From a bacterium (GTDB lineage: Bacteria > Zhuqueibacterota > Zhuqueibacteria > Zhuqueibacterales > Geothermadaptataceae): a stretch of DNA of 35,376 bases. The notes beneath the pieces are model-generated. The model made no database searches, was not told the DNA's origin, and saw nothing but the letters and a program-made list of their open reading frames with translations. Below, piece after piece: positions 8,962 to 19,452 of the stretch. The position numbers and the translations under genes are program-made. Numbering within the stretch: position 1 is the stretch's first letter; the number at the start of each line of letters is the position of its first letter. Location: contig JAJRYV010000037.1 of the NCBI GenBank assembly GCA_024275575.1, forward strand, positions 1 through 35,376, written 5' to 3'.

Positions 8962-11900
8962 ATGAATGAGCGCAAAAAAAACAAAAACCAACTTCTCGCT
9001 GAATTGGCTGAATTGCGCCGCCGTGTCGCCGAACTTGAAATGCAACCGGCACAGAAAAATTTCCCGAAAGGACCGCCGGACGAACGCGCCGAACTAATTC
9101 ATCGTCTTGTCGATAGTGTACCGGATATCATCTACCGGTTTCGTTTAATGCCGGAGCCGACTTTTGATTTTATCAGCGCCACCGTGGAAAATATCACGGG
9201 TTATAAAGCAGAAGACTTCTACGAAGACCCCTCGCTCGGTTTAAAAATCATCCACACGGAAGAACATCATTTTTTACAGGATTTTATCGCCGGGCAATTG
9301 CCGGAGCAGCCGCATGTCGTGCGCTGGATTCATAAAAACGGCTCAGTTATCTGGATCGAAGATCGGCAAGCGCCTCATTTTGAAGATGGAAAACTCGTTG
9401 CGGTTGAAGGCATTGCGCGTGATATAACCGCACGCAAGAATGCTGAAACGGCTCTTGCAGAGCAAGAAAATCTATTGCGTAAAATTGCTGAGAATTACCC
9501 CAGTTCATACATCTCTATCATCGAGAAAAATCTCACCATCGGTTTTACTTCAGGGCAGGAATTCAAAAAACAAGGACTTGATCCGCAGCAATTCATCGGT
9601 TTGAAGTTGAAGGATGTTTTTGGTGACAAGACCGCCTTAATTAAAAAACACTATAAAAAAACATTCGCCGGCGAGGAGCAAACTTTTGACATCGAAATCA
9701 ATGGTCAATATCAAATTTACCGAACGGTGCCTCTGCATGCCGGGGATGGTTCGATCCCCCGCATACTCGTCGTCGTTGAAAATATAACCGAGAAAAAAAA
9801 TGCAGAACTGGCACTGCAGGCAAGCGAGGAAAAGTACAAATCGCTTTTTGAGGATGGCCCCCTCGCCTATCAATCGCTCGATAAAGATGGTAACTATCTC
9901 GACGTCAATCTGGCCTGGTTAAAATTATTGGGTTATGAGCGCAAGGAAGTTATCAGTAGCAATTATACAGATTATCTGCATCCTGATTCGCTGCCTGCAT
10001 TTCAAAAAAACTTTCCCGCCTTTAAAAAGCAAGGGCATGTTCACGATGTTTATTTTAAAATCAGGCATAAAAAGGGGCACTACCTCGATATTTCGCTTGA
10101 CGGCTGCGTCGGTTATAATCCGGATGGCAGTTTCAGGCAGACTTATTGCGTTTTTCAGGATATTACCGAACGCAAGCAAGCGCGAGAAAAGCTGATCAAA
10201 AGTGAACAGGGATACCGGGCGTTGTTTGAAAACTCACCGGCGCCTTTATGGGAAGAAGATTTTTCTGCCGTAAAAGAATTCATCGATGCACTGGAAAAAG
10301 AAAGTGTCGATGATTTCAGCAAGTATTTTGATGAAAACCCGCAAATGGTCGCCCACTGTGCCGGCCTGGTCAAAATATTATCACTCAATCAGGCCGTGCT
10401 CAAACTTCATGAAGCAAAATCGAAGGATGCGTTGTTGCAAGGACTGCCTGTCATTTTTGGTCCTGAGTCACTACATGATTTTAAAAAAGAACTCGTCGCC
10501 ATTGCCGAAAAACGCTTATCCTGTCAGTTTGAAGGCAGTGTTCTGACATTAAAAGGAAAGAAAAAATATGTCGAGCTAAAGTGGGCCGTCATGCCGGGGC
10601 ATGAAAAAAAGCTCGACCGTGTTTACGTCTCGACGGTTGATATCACCGCACATAAAAAAGCAGAGGCAGAATTACAGGACAGCCGCGCCAAATATCAAAC
10701 CATCTTCGACAATGTCAGTGACAGCCTGGCATATTTAGATAACCGTGGAATAATTCTTAATGTGAACAATCGCTGTATCGAACTCTACGGCGGGCCACGT
10801 GAGGAGCTCGTCGGCAAGCATTTTACAAAACTGGGATTTATTCAAAAAAACACCATTCCATCTCTTCTGAATAATTTAAAACAGGCGCTGACGCAGGATC
10901 GTTTCACCATCGATTTTGAGTTTATCAACAAAAAAGGTGTAAAAATATACCTCGAATGCTCTACCGCCCGCATGTGGGAGAACGGTAAAACCAGGGGAAT
11001 AATCGTTGCGGCGCGAGATATTACCGAGCGTAAGCTGAGCGAACATGCGCTGCGGACGAGCGAAGAAAAATGGCGCTCACTTACCGAGAACTCTCCCGAT
11101 CATATCATGCTGCTGGATCTGGATTACCGCATCCAATTCATCAACCGGACGACTGCTGGTTTGACAAAAGAAGAGGTTCTCGGTCGCTCTTACCTCGATT
11201 TTATACCTGCAGGATTCCAGACCGTAGCAGAAACCTGTTTTGAGCATGTATTGCTCTCCGGCAAGCCCGATAGTTTTGAAACTGAATATCACACAAAAGA
11301 TGGCGCCATCGAACATTTTAATGTTCATGTTTCACAGGTCAAAAATGCCCGGGGGAAAATTACCGCACTCATCAGCACCTCGCACAACATTACCAAGCGC
11401 AGACAAAGGGAAAAAGCGCTTGAAGCCAGCGAAACCCGTTACCGCAATTTGGTGGAGCATGCACCCGTCTGTATTCATGAAGTGGATCAAAACGGTAAAA
11501 TCATCTCGATGAACAGCGCAGGATTGAGCATGCACGGTGTTGATTCCGCCGAAGAAATTGTGCAGCAAAATTATCTCAAAACTATTCATCCGAAAGACCG
11601 GTCCCGAATAAAAACGCTCATGCAGCAGGCATTCGCCGGCGCTCCGTCACAATTTGAGTTTGCCGGTACGGAAGAGCTTGGCGGCCGTCTTTTTACTTCA
11701 AGTTTTATTCCTATTCCCGCCGGTGGTGGCGAGGTGTTGCGCGTTATGGGTATTACTCGCGATATCACAGCACGCAAACGGGCTGAACGGGCAGTTTTAG
11801 AAAGTGAAAATAAATTGCGCACTATCACCAATCAGTCTATCGATGGCATTACCGTTGCCGACCTGGAGGGCAAATATGTCTTTGTTAACCCGGCCTTCTG

Positions 11901-14900
11901 TAAAATGATGGGTTATTCACAAGAAGAATTACTACAGATGAATGTTCACGATATGCGTGGCCCTTCACAGGAGAAAATGGTATTTCAGACGATAAAAACT
12001 TCGGGGGAATCGACGTTTCAGATTTATCTGAAGCGCAAAGACGACAGCGAATTTATCTCGGAAATATCAGCTAAACCTATAACATTCAATGATTCGAAAT
12101 GCATTTTAGGCATCGTGCGTGATATCACCGAGCGGGTGCGGGCCGAGGAAAAAATCCGCGCCAGTGAAGCTCGGCTGAATGAAGCGCAACATTTGGCAAA
12201 AATGGGCAGCTGGGTACTCGACCTGTGCGATAACGCCTTAAAATGGTCGGATGAAGTCTACCGTATTTTTAATCTCGAACCACAAAGTTTTGATGCCACT
12301 TATGAGTCCTTTCTGGATATGATTCATCCACAAGACCGGGTGATGGTTGATCAGGCCTACAGAGATTCTATTCAAAACAAATCCCCATATGATAACATCC
12401 ATCGTTTGCTTCTGCCCGGGAACAAGGTGAAATATGTACATGAACGATGTGAGACATTTTACGATGCCAAAGGCCGGGCTATACGTTCTGTCGGAACCGT
12501 GCAGGATATCACTGAACGCAAATTAGCCGAGGATGCGCTGCGCGAAAGTGAGACCCGCTATAAAACCCTTTTTGAAAAATCTGCAGATGCAATTCTCATC
12601 ATCGAAGGTGATAAGTTTGTCGATTGCAATGCGGCGACAGTAAAAATGCTGCACTATAACGACAAAGAAGAACTGCTGCAAACGCATCCGTGGGAACTCA
12701 GTCCGGAAAAGCAACCGGATGGGCGACTTTCGTATGAAAAGGCTAATGAGATAATAGCCATTGCTCTGGAAAAAGGCAGCCACCGATTCGAATGGGAGCA
12801 CAAACGCAAAGACGGCAAAGTTTTTCCGGTGGAAGTTTTGCTAACGGCCGTTCCGTTTAAAAACGGCAAACTTTTGCATACCGTCTGGCGCGATATCACA
12901 GAACGCAAGAAAATTGAAAGGGCGCAGCGTGAAAGTGAAGAAAAATACCGCGTGCTTGTGGAAAATGTCGGTCAGGTTTTGATGGTGGCGCAGGAAGGCC
13001 GTTTTAAATATGTCAATCCACAAATTTACAAAGTGATCGGATACCGGCCAGACGAACTGCTCGGCAAACTTTTCAGCGATTATATTCATCCGCAAGACCG
13101 GGAATTGGTGGCTGAACGTCATCAACAGCGCATACAGGGTGATGAGATAACTTCTGTTTATTCTTTCCGCATCATCACTCGGGCCGGTGAAATTCGCTGG
13201 GTTGAAATCAGCATCGTGCTCATCGAATGGGAAGGCCGGCCCGCCACGCTCAATTTTATCGACGATATCACTGAACGGAAAGAGGCCGAACAAGCCTTGA
13301 TCGAGAGTGAAAATCTGTTGAATGAATCCCAGAAAATCGCCTTTCTCGGTTCATATAATCTCGATATCCCAGGCGGGAAATGGCGCTGTTCAAAAGGGCT
13401 GGAAGCACTCGCCGGCATCGATCCGACATACGAAAAATCGATGCAAAACTGGATTCAGCTCATCCACCCCGATGACCGGGATAAAATACAGCAATATTTC
13501 GATGAAAATATCATGCAGAAGCATGAACCTCTAAATCATGAGTACCGGTTGATTCGATTTTCAGATGAAAAAGTACGCTGGGTACACGATATCGCTAAAC
13601 TGGAACTCGATGAGAGCGGTAATCTCGTGCGGATGTATGGCACTATTCAGGATATCACGGACCGCAAGACCGCCGAACAAGCCTTGATCGATAGCGAACA
13701 TCTGCTCACCGAGTCACAGAGAGTGGCACAAATCGGTTCCTACATTCTCGACATTAGCACCGGGGTCTGGAAAAGCTCGCAAGTGCTCGATAAAATTTTT
13801 GGCATCAGCAGCCAGTATGAGCGAAACATCGAAGGCTGGCTGGCCATCGTGCAAACGCAAGACATAGAACAGATGCAAAACTATTTCGCGGTAAATATTT
13901 TGCAAAAACATGAAGATTTCAACAAGGAATACCGCATCGTCAGGAAATCTGATGGTCAGGAGCGCTGGGTGCATGGTTTCGGGCAGCTTGAACTTAATGA
14001 AACCGGAGAGCCTGAACGCATGATCGGTACGATTCAGGATATCACCGGGCGCAAACTCGCCGAGACAGAGCTGAGAAAACTGGGGCAGGCGATAGAACAG
14101 AGTCCTTCCATCGTCATCATAACCGACACTTCCGGCAACATCGAATATGTTAACCCGAAATTCACCGAAGTGACCGGTTATTCCAGTGAGGAAGTGCTGG
14201 GGAAAAATCCTCGCATTTTGCAGGGTGGTGAAATGCAAAAAGATATCTATGTGCATCTCTGGGCAACAATCCGCGCAGGAAAAGAATGGCGCGGTGAGTT
14301 TCATAATAAAAAGAAAAACGGCGAAATGTACTGGGAAGATGTCCGCATTTCATCCGTGACCGACGCACAGGGTACGATTACGAATTTCATTGCGGTAAAG
14401 GAAGACATCACACTGCTGAAGCAGGTGGAAGAAGACAAAAACAAGCTGGAAATCCAGTTGCGGCGTTCGCAGAAAATGGAGACAATCGGCACCCTCGCCG
14501 GCGGTATCGCTCACGATTTCAACAACCTGCTGACGCCAATTCTCGGTTATTCCGACATGGCATTAATGTCGCTTTCCGAAAAAGATGCTCTTTATCCGGA
14601 CATCCGCTCGATTCTTAAAGCGGCAACCCAGGCAAAAGAGCTGGTGCAGCAAATTCTCATATTCAGCCGTCAGGCAGAACAGGAACACAAACCCCTGTCT
14701 TTGCAGTTGATTGTTAAAGAAGCGTTGCAACTTCTACGGCCTTCGCTACCGGCTACGATCGAAATCCGGCAACGCATGGACAAAAATTGCTGCAAGGTCA
14801 ACGCTGATCCGACACAGATGCACCAGGTCATCATGAATTTGTGCACCAATGCTTTCCACGCCATGGAAGAAAATGGTGGTGTGCTCACGCTGGAGCTCAA

Positions 14901-15591
14901 ACAGATTCATTTCGATGAGAATATGCGAAAAATGCATCCGGAATTAAAAGCGAGCGAATACGTGCGGCTTTCGGTAACCGATACCGGCATCGGTATGGAC
15001 CCGATAACGGTTGAACGGATTTTTGAGCCGTTTTTCTCCACAAAACAAGTGGGCAAAGGCACCGGACTCGGGCTCTCCGTAGTGCATGGAATCGTGCGTA
15101 GTCATCGGGGTGATATCACGGTTTACAGCGAGAAAAATATTGGTACAACCTTTCATATTTATCTGCCGGCGTTGTCTGTATCGGTTGCGACGGCAAAAGA
15201 GAAAGTTAAAAAAATTCAGCGCGGCGATGAACGCATCCTCGTGGTTGATGATGAAAAAATGATCGTGCAGATGCTCAAGCAAATGCTGGAGCAATATGGT
15301 TACACAATTATCGATTCCGCCAACAGTATTGAGGCATATGAGGCCTTTTGCAAACATCCGCAAGATATCGATTTGCTCATCACCGATTTGACCATGCCCG
15401 GCATGACGGGGCTGGACCTGGCACGCAAAATGAAACAATTACGTAATGACCTGCCGGTCATTCTCATCACCGGGTACTCGGAGACCATCAGCGACGAAGT
15501 CAAGCAACGTTACGGCATCCGGCACGTTCTGACAAAACCGGTAATCACCATGGAAATCACCGACCGGATCCGGGGAATATTTGATGACTGA
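8962..15591 (+). CDS. Giant multi-PAS hybrid histidine kinase
   Basis: About 2209 residues from the ATG at 8962; a GTG at 8905 is in frame, but the ATG starts cleanly at the N-terminal coiled coil (KNQLLAELAELRRRVAELE). About fourteen PAS/PAC units follow, each ending in a DITERK-like linker at residues near 154, 275, 400, 559, 686, 810, 934, 1054, 1183, 1311, 1435, 1564, 1693 and 1815. Next come a HisKA dimerisation helix with phospho-acceptor H1851 (GGIAHDFNNLL), a HATPase domain (N-box NLCTNAFHAME, DTGIGMD, GTGLGLS) and a receiver domain with acceptor D2142 (LLITDLTMPG) and a KP motif. There is no membrane segment or signal peptide, so it senses cytosolic or diffusible cues (redox, light or ligands are possible for PAS; none is identifiable). 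No DNA-binding regulator is adjacent, so the output partner is elsewhere. PAS12 and PAS13 look recently duplicated. Confidence 0.93.
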   Translation: MNERKKNKNQLLAELAELRRRVAELEMQPAQKNFPKGPPDERAELIHRLVDSVPDIIYRFRLMPEPTFDFISATVENITGYKAEDFYEDPSLGLKIIHTEEHHFLQDFIAGQLPEQPHVVRWIHKNGSVIWIEDRQAPHFEDGKLVAVEGIARDITARKNAETALAEQENLLRKIAENYPSSYISIIEKNLTIGFTSGQEFKKQGLDPQQFIGLKLKDVFGDKTALIKKHYKKTFAGEEQTFDIEINGQYQIYRTVPLHAGDGSIPRILVVVENITEKKNAELALQASEEKYKSLFEDGPLAYQSLDKDGNYLDVNLAWLKLLGYERKEVISSNYTDYLHPDSLPAFQKNFPAFKKQGHVHDVYFKIRHKKGHYLDISLDGCVGYNPDGSFRQTYCVFQDITERKQAREKLIKSEQGYRALFENSPAPLWEEDFSAVKEFIDALEKESVDDFSKYFDENPQMVAHCAGLVKILSLNQAVLKLHEAKSKDALLQGLPVIFGPESLHDFKKELVAIAEKRLSCQFEGSVLTLKGKKKYVELKWAVMPGHEKKLDRVYVSTVDITAHKKAEAELQDSRAKYQTIFDNVSDSLAYLDNRGIILNVNNRCIELYGGPREELVGKHFTKLGFIQKNTIPSLLNNLKQALTQDRFTIDFEFINKKGVKIYLECSTARMWENGKTRGIIVAARDITERKLSEHALRTSEEKWRSLTENSPDHIMLLDLDYRIQFINRTTAGLTKEEVLGRSYLDFIPAGFQTVAETCFEHVLLSGKPDSFETEYHTKDGAIEHFNVHVSQVKNARGKITALISTSHNITKRRQREKALEASETRYRNLVEHAPVCIHEVDQNGKIISMNSAGLSMHGVDSAEEIVQQNYLKTIHPKDRSRIKTLMQQAFAGAPSQFEFAGTEELGGRLFTSSFIPIPAGGGEVLRVMGITRDITARKRAERAVLESENKLRTITNQSIDGITVADLEGKYVFVNPAFCKMMGYSQEELLQMNVHDMRGPSQEKMVFQTIKTSGESTFQIYLKRKDDSEFISEISAKPITFNDSKCILGIVRDITERVRAEEKIRASEARLNEAQHLAKMGSWVLDLCDNALKWSDEVYRIFNLEPQSFDATYESFLDMIHPQDRVMVDQAYRDSIQNKSPYDNIHRLLLPGNKVKYVHERCETFYDAKGRAIRSVGTVQDITERKLAEDALRESETRYKTLFEKSADAILIIEGDKFVDCNAATVKMLHYNDKEELLQTHPWELSPEKQPDGRLSYEKANEIIAIALEKGSHRFEWEHKRKDGKVFPVEVLLTAVPFKNGKLLHTVWRDITERKKIERAQRESEEKYRVLVENVGQVLMVAQEGRFKYVNPQIYKVIGYRPDELLGKLFSDYIHPQDRELVAERHQQRIQGDEITSVYSFRIITRAGEIRWVEISIVLIEWEGRPATLNFIDDITERKEAEQALIESENLLNESQKIAFLGSYNLDIPGGKWRCSKGLEALAGIDPTYEKSMQNWIQLIHPDDRDKIQQYFDENIMQKHEPLNHEYRLIRFSDEKVRWVHDIAKLELDESGNLVRMYGTIQDITDRKTAEQALIDSEHLLTESQRVAQIGSYILDISTGVWKSSQVLDKIFGISSQYERNIEGWLAIVQTQDIEQMQNYFAVNILQKHEDFNKEYRIVRKSDGQERWVHGFGQLELNETGEPERMIGTIQDITGRKLAETELRKLGQAIEQSPSIVIITDTSGNIEYVNPKFTEVTGYSSEEVLGKNPRILQGGEMQKDIYVHLWATIRAGKEWRGEFHNKKKNGEMYWEDVRISSVTDAQGTITNFIAVKEDITLLKQVEEDKNKLEIQLRRSQKMETIGTLAGGIAHDFNNLLTPILGYSDMALMSLSEKDALYPDIRSILKAATQAKELVQQILIFSRQAEQEHKPLSLQLIVKEALQLLRPSLPATIEIRQRMDKNCCKVNADPTQMHQVIMNLCTNAFHAMEENGGVLTLELKQIHFDENMRKMHPELKASEYVRLSVTDTGIGMDPITVERIFEPFFSTKQVGKGTGLGLSVVHGIVRSHRGDITVYSEKNIGTTFHIYLPALSVSVATAKEKVKKIQRGDERILVVDDEKMIVQMLKQMLEQYGYTIIDSANSIEAYEAFCKHPQDIDLLITDLTMPGMTGLDLARKMKQLRNDLPVILITGYSETISDEVKQRYGIRHVLTKPVITMEITDRIRGIFDD

Positions 15592-15712
15592 TTTTAACTT
15601 TATTTAAACAAACCATCCCATTCCTCTGTCTTATATAGAATAATGGCTTATATTGTTTAAAATTATTACTTAAAGGCTGTTTTATTTAATTTCACAAACG
15701 GAGGAATTATTG

Positions 15713-17890
15713 ATGAAAAGACTGGTGTGGGTTTTGTCGTTTATCCTGTTTTTGGGATTTACGGTATCGCCGCCCGACGAGGGCATGTGGCTGCTGACCC
15801 AGCTCAAAAAACTTGACCTCAACAAAAAAGGACTCAAACTCAAAATTGAGGACGTTTACCATCCAACAAAAAAATCACTGACCGATGCGATCGTTTGGCT
15901 GGGCGGCTGCAGTGCCTCGTTCGTTTCTCCCGACGGTTTGATTCTAACCAACCACCACTGCGCCTACGGCGGTTTGCAGCGGGCGTCCGCCGCAACCGAG
16001 GGTGTCGATTATATCACCGACGGTTTTCTCGCAAAAACCCGATCGGAAGAGCTGCAGTCCATGGGCGCGACAGCATCCATTCTTGAAAAAGTTGAAGATG
16101 TGACGAAAACAGTTCTCGCAGCCGGCGAAGGAATCGATGATCCCGTTGCACGCGATAAAAAAATCAACGCTAAAATCCGTGAAATGGTCAAGGAAATCGA
16201 AGGAGACCGCGAGGATATCATGGCACGGATCGCCTCGAATTACAAAGGCAAGCAATACATGCTTTACGTCTTTAAACGCTATCGCGACGTACGAATCGTT
16301 TATGCACCGCCGGAATCTATCGGCAAATATGGCGGTGATATCGACAACTGGATGTGGCCGCGCCACACCGGTGATTTCACCTATCTGCGCGCTTACATGG
16401 CGCCGGATGGCTCGGGTGCGGAATACAGTCCCGACAATATTCCGGTGAAACCGAAAAACTGGCTGCACATTTCCCAAAGCGATCTTGACGACGGCGATTT
16501 CACCTTCATTCTCGGGTACCCGGGAGCGACCACCCGCTGGAGAACCTCCAATTCCGTCGCATGGAATCTCCAATACAATTATCCCCAGACCGTCGAGAAT
16601 TATGCTCAAATTCTCGACTTGCTGGATGAACTCACCAAAAATGATAATGACGGCAAAATTAAAGTCGCACGTTTGCACGCCGGTTTGGCTAACACCATGA
16701 AAAATTATCAGGGAAAAATTGAAGGCATGAGCAAAACCGATTTTCTCGGCAAAAAGAGAGCCTTCGAACAGGAACTGATGACCTTCATCAACAACGACAA
16801 AAAACTGAAAAAGAAATATGGCAATACTTTGAAAAAAATCGAGGAACAGTATGCTTTTCTCGGCAAAACCCGCCTGAAAGATGATGTTATTCAGATGGGG
16901 CGGTTTTCCGGTACGCTGGCCGGAATTGCAGCGCGAGCCTACGGTATCGCTAAAGAACTGGATAAACCCGAAGAAAAGCGCCAGCCAGGCCTTGATCAGA
17001 AGATGATCGATCAAACCATCAAACGCCTGTCAATGCGTTATCTGGGTTATTTCGAACCGGTCGATAAAGCCATGTTCGCCCGCGTGCTGAAAAAGGCCGA
17101 TACACTGCCACAGGATCAGCGGCTAAGCGGTTTGGATGAGTTTTTCAATAACGATTATTCCACAGTCGATGCTTTTGTCGAAAAAGCCTATAGTACATCA
17201 AAACTTGCCGATCCTGAATTTGCCAAAACATTGTTTGGTAAATCGGTAAAAGAACTCGAAGCGATGAACGATCCGTTTATTCAGATAGCCGTGGCGACCT
17301 ATGATGACAACCAGGATTTGAATGAGCGCTACAAAAAATTCGGCCCGACGATCACCGCATTACGCAAAGAGTATATCGATGCGCTTTATGCCTGGAAAGG
17401 TGCCGGCCTTTATCCTGATGCAAACGGTACGATTCGTTTTACCTTCGGTAATGTTTCCGGTTATAAACCGGCGGACGCTACCTGGTACGAACCCTTCACC
17501 ACGCTCGCCGGCGTTATCGAAAAAAATACCGGCAAAGAGCCTTTCGACATGCCGGCAAAGCTGGCTGAACTGCATGCGAAAAAAGAATTCGGCCAGTGGG
17601 CTGATCCCGATCTCAATGATGTTCCGGTGGCCTTCACACATATGTGCGATATTACCGGCGGCAACAGCGGCAGCGCCGTACTGAATGCCAACGGTGAACT
17701 CATCGGTCTCGCATTCGATGGCAATTACGAAGCCATGACCGGTGACTGGCAGTATGATTACGACATGCAACGCACAATTTCTGTTGATATCCGATACGTG
17801 ATGTTCATCACTGAGAAATTTGCCGGCGCTCACCATTTAATTAAAGAAATGGGGCTGAAAAGCAGCGCTGTGAAAAGCGACACGAACTAA
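15713..17890 (+). CDS. S46 family dipeptidyl-peptidase, DPP7-like
   Basis: 725 residues from the ATG at 15713, with GGAGG at 15700-15704; a TTG one codon earlier is unlikely. Signal peptide at about 1-20. S46 serine peptidases remove dipeptides from oligopeptide N-termini in the periplasm. The chymotrypsin-like triad is visible as H82 (TNHHCAYGG), probably D221 (MWPRHTGDF) and S652 (TGGNSGSAV). The residue 18 after the catalytic serine is glycine (G670, in LAFDGNYEAM). The equivalent in DPP11 is an arginine that selects acidic P1 residues, so this member should prefer hydrophobic P1 like DPP7. Length fits the family (about 700-720). It follows the kinase by 120 AT-rich bp and ends before a convergent permease gene. 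Confidence 0.95.
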   Translation: MKRLVWVLSFILFLGFTVSPPDEGMWLLTQLKKLDLNKKGLKLKIEDVYHPTKKSLTDAIVWLGGCSASFVSPDGLILTNHHCAYGGLQRASAATEGVDYITDGFLAKTRSEELQSMGATASILEKVEDVTKTVLAAGEGIDDPVARDKKINAKIREMVKEIEGDREDIMARIASNYKGKQYMLYVFKRYRDVRIVYAPPESIGKYGGDIDNWMWPRHTGDFTYLRAYMAPDGSGAEYSPDNIPVKPKNWLHISQSDLDDGDFTFILGYPGATTRWRTSNSVAWNLQYNYPQTVENYAQILDLLDELTKNDNDGKIKVARLHAGLANTMKNYQGKIEGMSKTDFLGKKRAFEQELMTFINNDKKLKKKYGNTLKKIEEQYAFLGKTRLKDDVIQMGRFSGTLAGIAARAYGIAKELDKPEEKRQPGLDQKMIDQTIKRLSMRYLGYFEPVDKAMFARVLKKADTLPQDQRLSGLDEFFNNDYSTVDAFVEKAYSTSKLADPEFAKTLFGKSVKELEAMNDPFIQIAVATYDDNQDLNERYKKFGPTITALRKEYIDALYAWKGAGLYPDANGTIRFTFGNVSGYKPADATWYEPFTTLAGVIEKNTGKEPFDMPAKLAELHAKKEFGQWADPDLNDVPVAFTHMCDITGGNSGSAVLNANGELIGLAFDGNYEAMTGDWQYDYDMQRTISVDIRYVMFITEKFAGAHHLIKEMGLKSSAVKSDTN

Positions 17891-17903
17891 GCTCTGTGAG
17901 ATT

Positions 17904-17989
17904 GAGCGGAGCCGAAAGCGGGCACAACTTCGAGCAGGAGCGCACACTTTAACCGCCGCTTAATGTTCCTGGAATTTCGGCTACCGCTC
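17904..17989. repeat. Inverted repeat between convergent genes
   Basis: GAGCGG-A-GCCGAAA (17904-17917) faces TTTCGGC-TA-CCGCTC (17975-17989) across a 57-nt GC-rich loop. It lies between the convergent S46 peptidase and permease genes. The arms are long for a terminator and lack a T-tract; a palindromic repeat element is as likely. Parts of the loop (CTTCGAGC, TAATGTTCC) also occur in the 2582-2766 element. Confidence 0.45.
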
Positions 17990-18093
17990 ACCCGCTTTGC
18001 AACACTGTAAAAGATCTTCGACGACATTGTGTTTTAAAATCGCGGCGGTTGTCAAAATCAAGCCATCACAGCCATCTTAAATCTGTGGCAATT

Positions 18094-19452
18094 TTAATCC
18101 TGCGAATTGTTTTTTCTCCGAACCCAATAAAAGGCAAAAGGCAAACCCGTTGCAATCATCATGAGATCGATCAATGAGTTTTGCCATTGATACCAGGCAC
18201 GAAACAGCAGCAGTGTTACGATACCGGCAAAATAGATTGCCGGCAGGACGGGATAGAACGGCATACGAAAAATAACTTTACTACTCGCAGTTTGCCGCAA
18301 TTTGAACAGCGCTGCTGCATTAAATGCATAAAAAATCAAAATTGCAAAAACCATCCCAGCAGCGATAACCTGAAATTCACCGCGCATGACGAGAATGACC
18401 GCAGCCCACAAACAATGAACGACGATTGCCCGCGAAGGCGTGCGGAAAACGGGGTGCACAAAGTTGAGCCAGCGAAAGAACAGACCATCTCGCGCCATGG
18501 CGAAATAGACCCGTGGTGCTGTCATCATAGTGCCGTTAATACTTCCCATTGCAGAAATCATCACCAGAATAGCGATCAGCGCGGCGCCGATGGGGCCGAA
18601 AATTTTTATCGCCGTATCCGAAGCGACAATCGTGCTGTCGCGAAGCCCAACGATGCCTAAGGTTTGATAGTAGATAAAATTTGCAGAAACATAAAGCACG
18701 ATGACGATGCTGATACCGACGAGCAGGCTTTGTGGAATCACACGTTGGGGGTTTTTCATCTCACCAGCACTGTAACCAATACGTTCCCAGCCGGTGTGAC
18801 TGAAAACGATCATCATCAAAACGGAGACGGTATTACCGACAGGGCCGAAATCGATGGTTGCCGGAGCTGTCGTGCCGAGCAGCCCTTCGCTGCCGGGAAT
18901 TAACCAGAGTCCTGCCGCTACCAGCAAAAAGAGTCCGCCTATTTTGCAAATTGTGCTGATCTTTTGAAACATGCCGGCTTTTTCAATACCGATATAATTC
19001 AGGACACCAAGCAAAAAAATGATGCCCAGGGCAAGCAATGTATGCGCCCGATTCGATAATTCGATAAAATATTCAAAATAATTTGCAGTGATCAATGCCA
19101 GACCGGCAGCCGCGCTGGTGCGAATGATAAAAAGCTGTGTCCAGCCAAAAATAAACGCGACAAACGGACCGAAACAATGATGCAGATAGACGTATTCGCC
19201 GCCGGTATCGGGCAGACGAGAACCCAGCTCTGCGTAGATCAGGCTGCCGACAAATACGAATGCACCGACTAAAACCCATAAAGTGATGATACCTTCAAAC
19301 GAAGTCTGATAGCGGGCAATAATTTGTGGTGTGGAGTAAATCCCGGCGCCGATAGTGATTCCAACGAGCAAGGCGATGCCGTCTGCGATGGTCAGGGTGC
19401 GGCGCAATTCGGGCTGTTTCTTTTGCGGGTTTAACTTGTGAGCAGCGGACAT
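18094..19452 (-). CDS. APC-superfamily amino acid permease
   Basis: 452 residues, with about 12 predicted membrane helices. The first helix carries the APC signature GITIGAGIYSTP (about 31-42), which forms the unwound substrate site. AELGSRLPDTGGEYVYL follows (about 73-89), as in the LAT/SteT-like branch, so it is probably an inner-membrane amino-acid transporter or exchanger. Substrate cannot be read from sequence. Next to an extracellular/periplasmic dipeptidyl-peptidase, a role in uptake of peptide breakdown products is a reasonable inference. An AGGAT site precedes the ATG. A weak GCCACAG-containing hairpin near 18060-18095 may end the transcript. Confidence 0.9.
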   Translation of the reverse strand: MSAAHKLNPQKKQPELRRTLTIADGIALLVGITIGAGIYSTPQIIARYQTSFEGIITLWVLVGAFVFVGSLIYAELGSRLPDTGGEYVYLHHCFGPFVAFIFGWTQLFIIRTSAAAGLALITANYFEYFIELSNRAHTLLALGIIFLLGVLNYIGIEKAGMFQKISTICKIGGLFLLVAAGLWLIPGSEGLLGTTAPATIDFGPVGNTVSVLMMIVFSHTGWERIGYSAGEMKNPQRVIPQSLLVGISIVIVLYVSANFIYYQTLGIVGLRDSTIVASDTAIKIFGPIGAALIAILVMISAMGSINGTMMTAPRVYFAMARDGLFFRWLNFVHPVFRTPSRAIVVHCLWAAVILVMRGEFQVIAAGMVFAILIFYAFNAAALFKLRQTASSKVIFRMPFYPVLPAIYFAGIVTLLLFRAWYQWQNSLIDLMMIATGLPFAFYWVRRKNNSQD

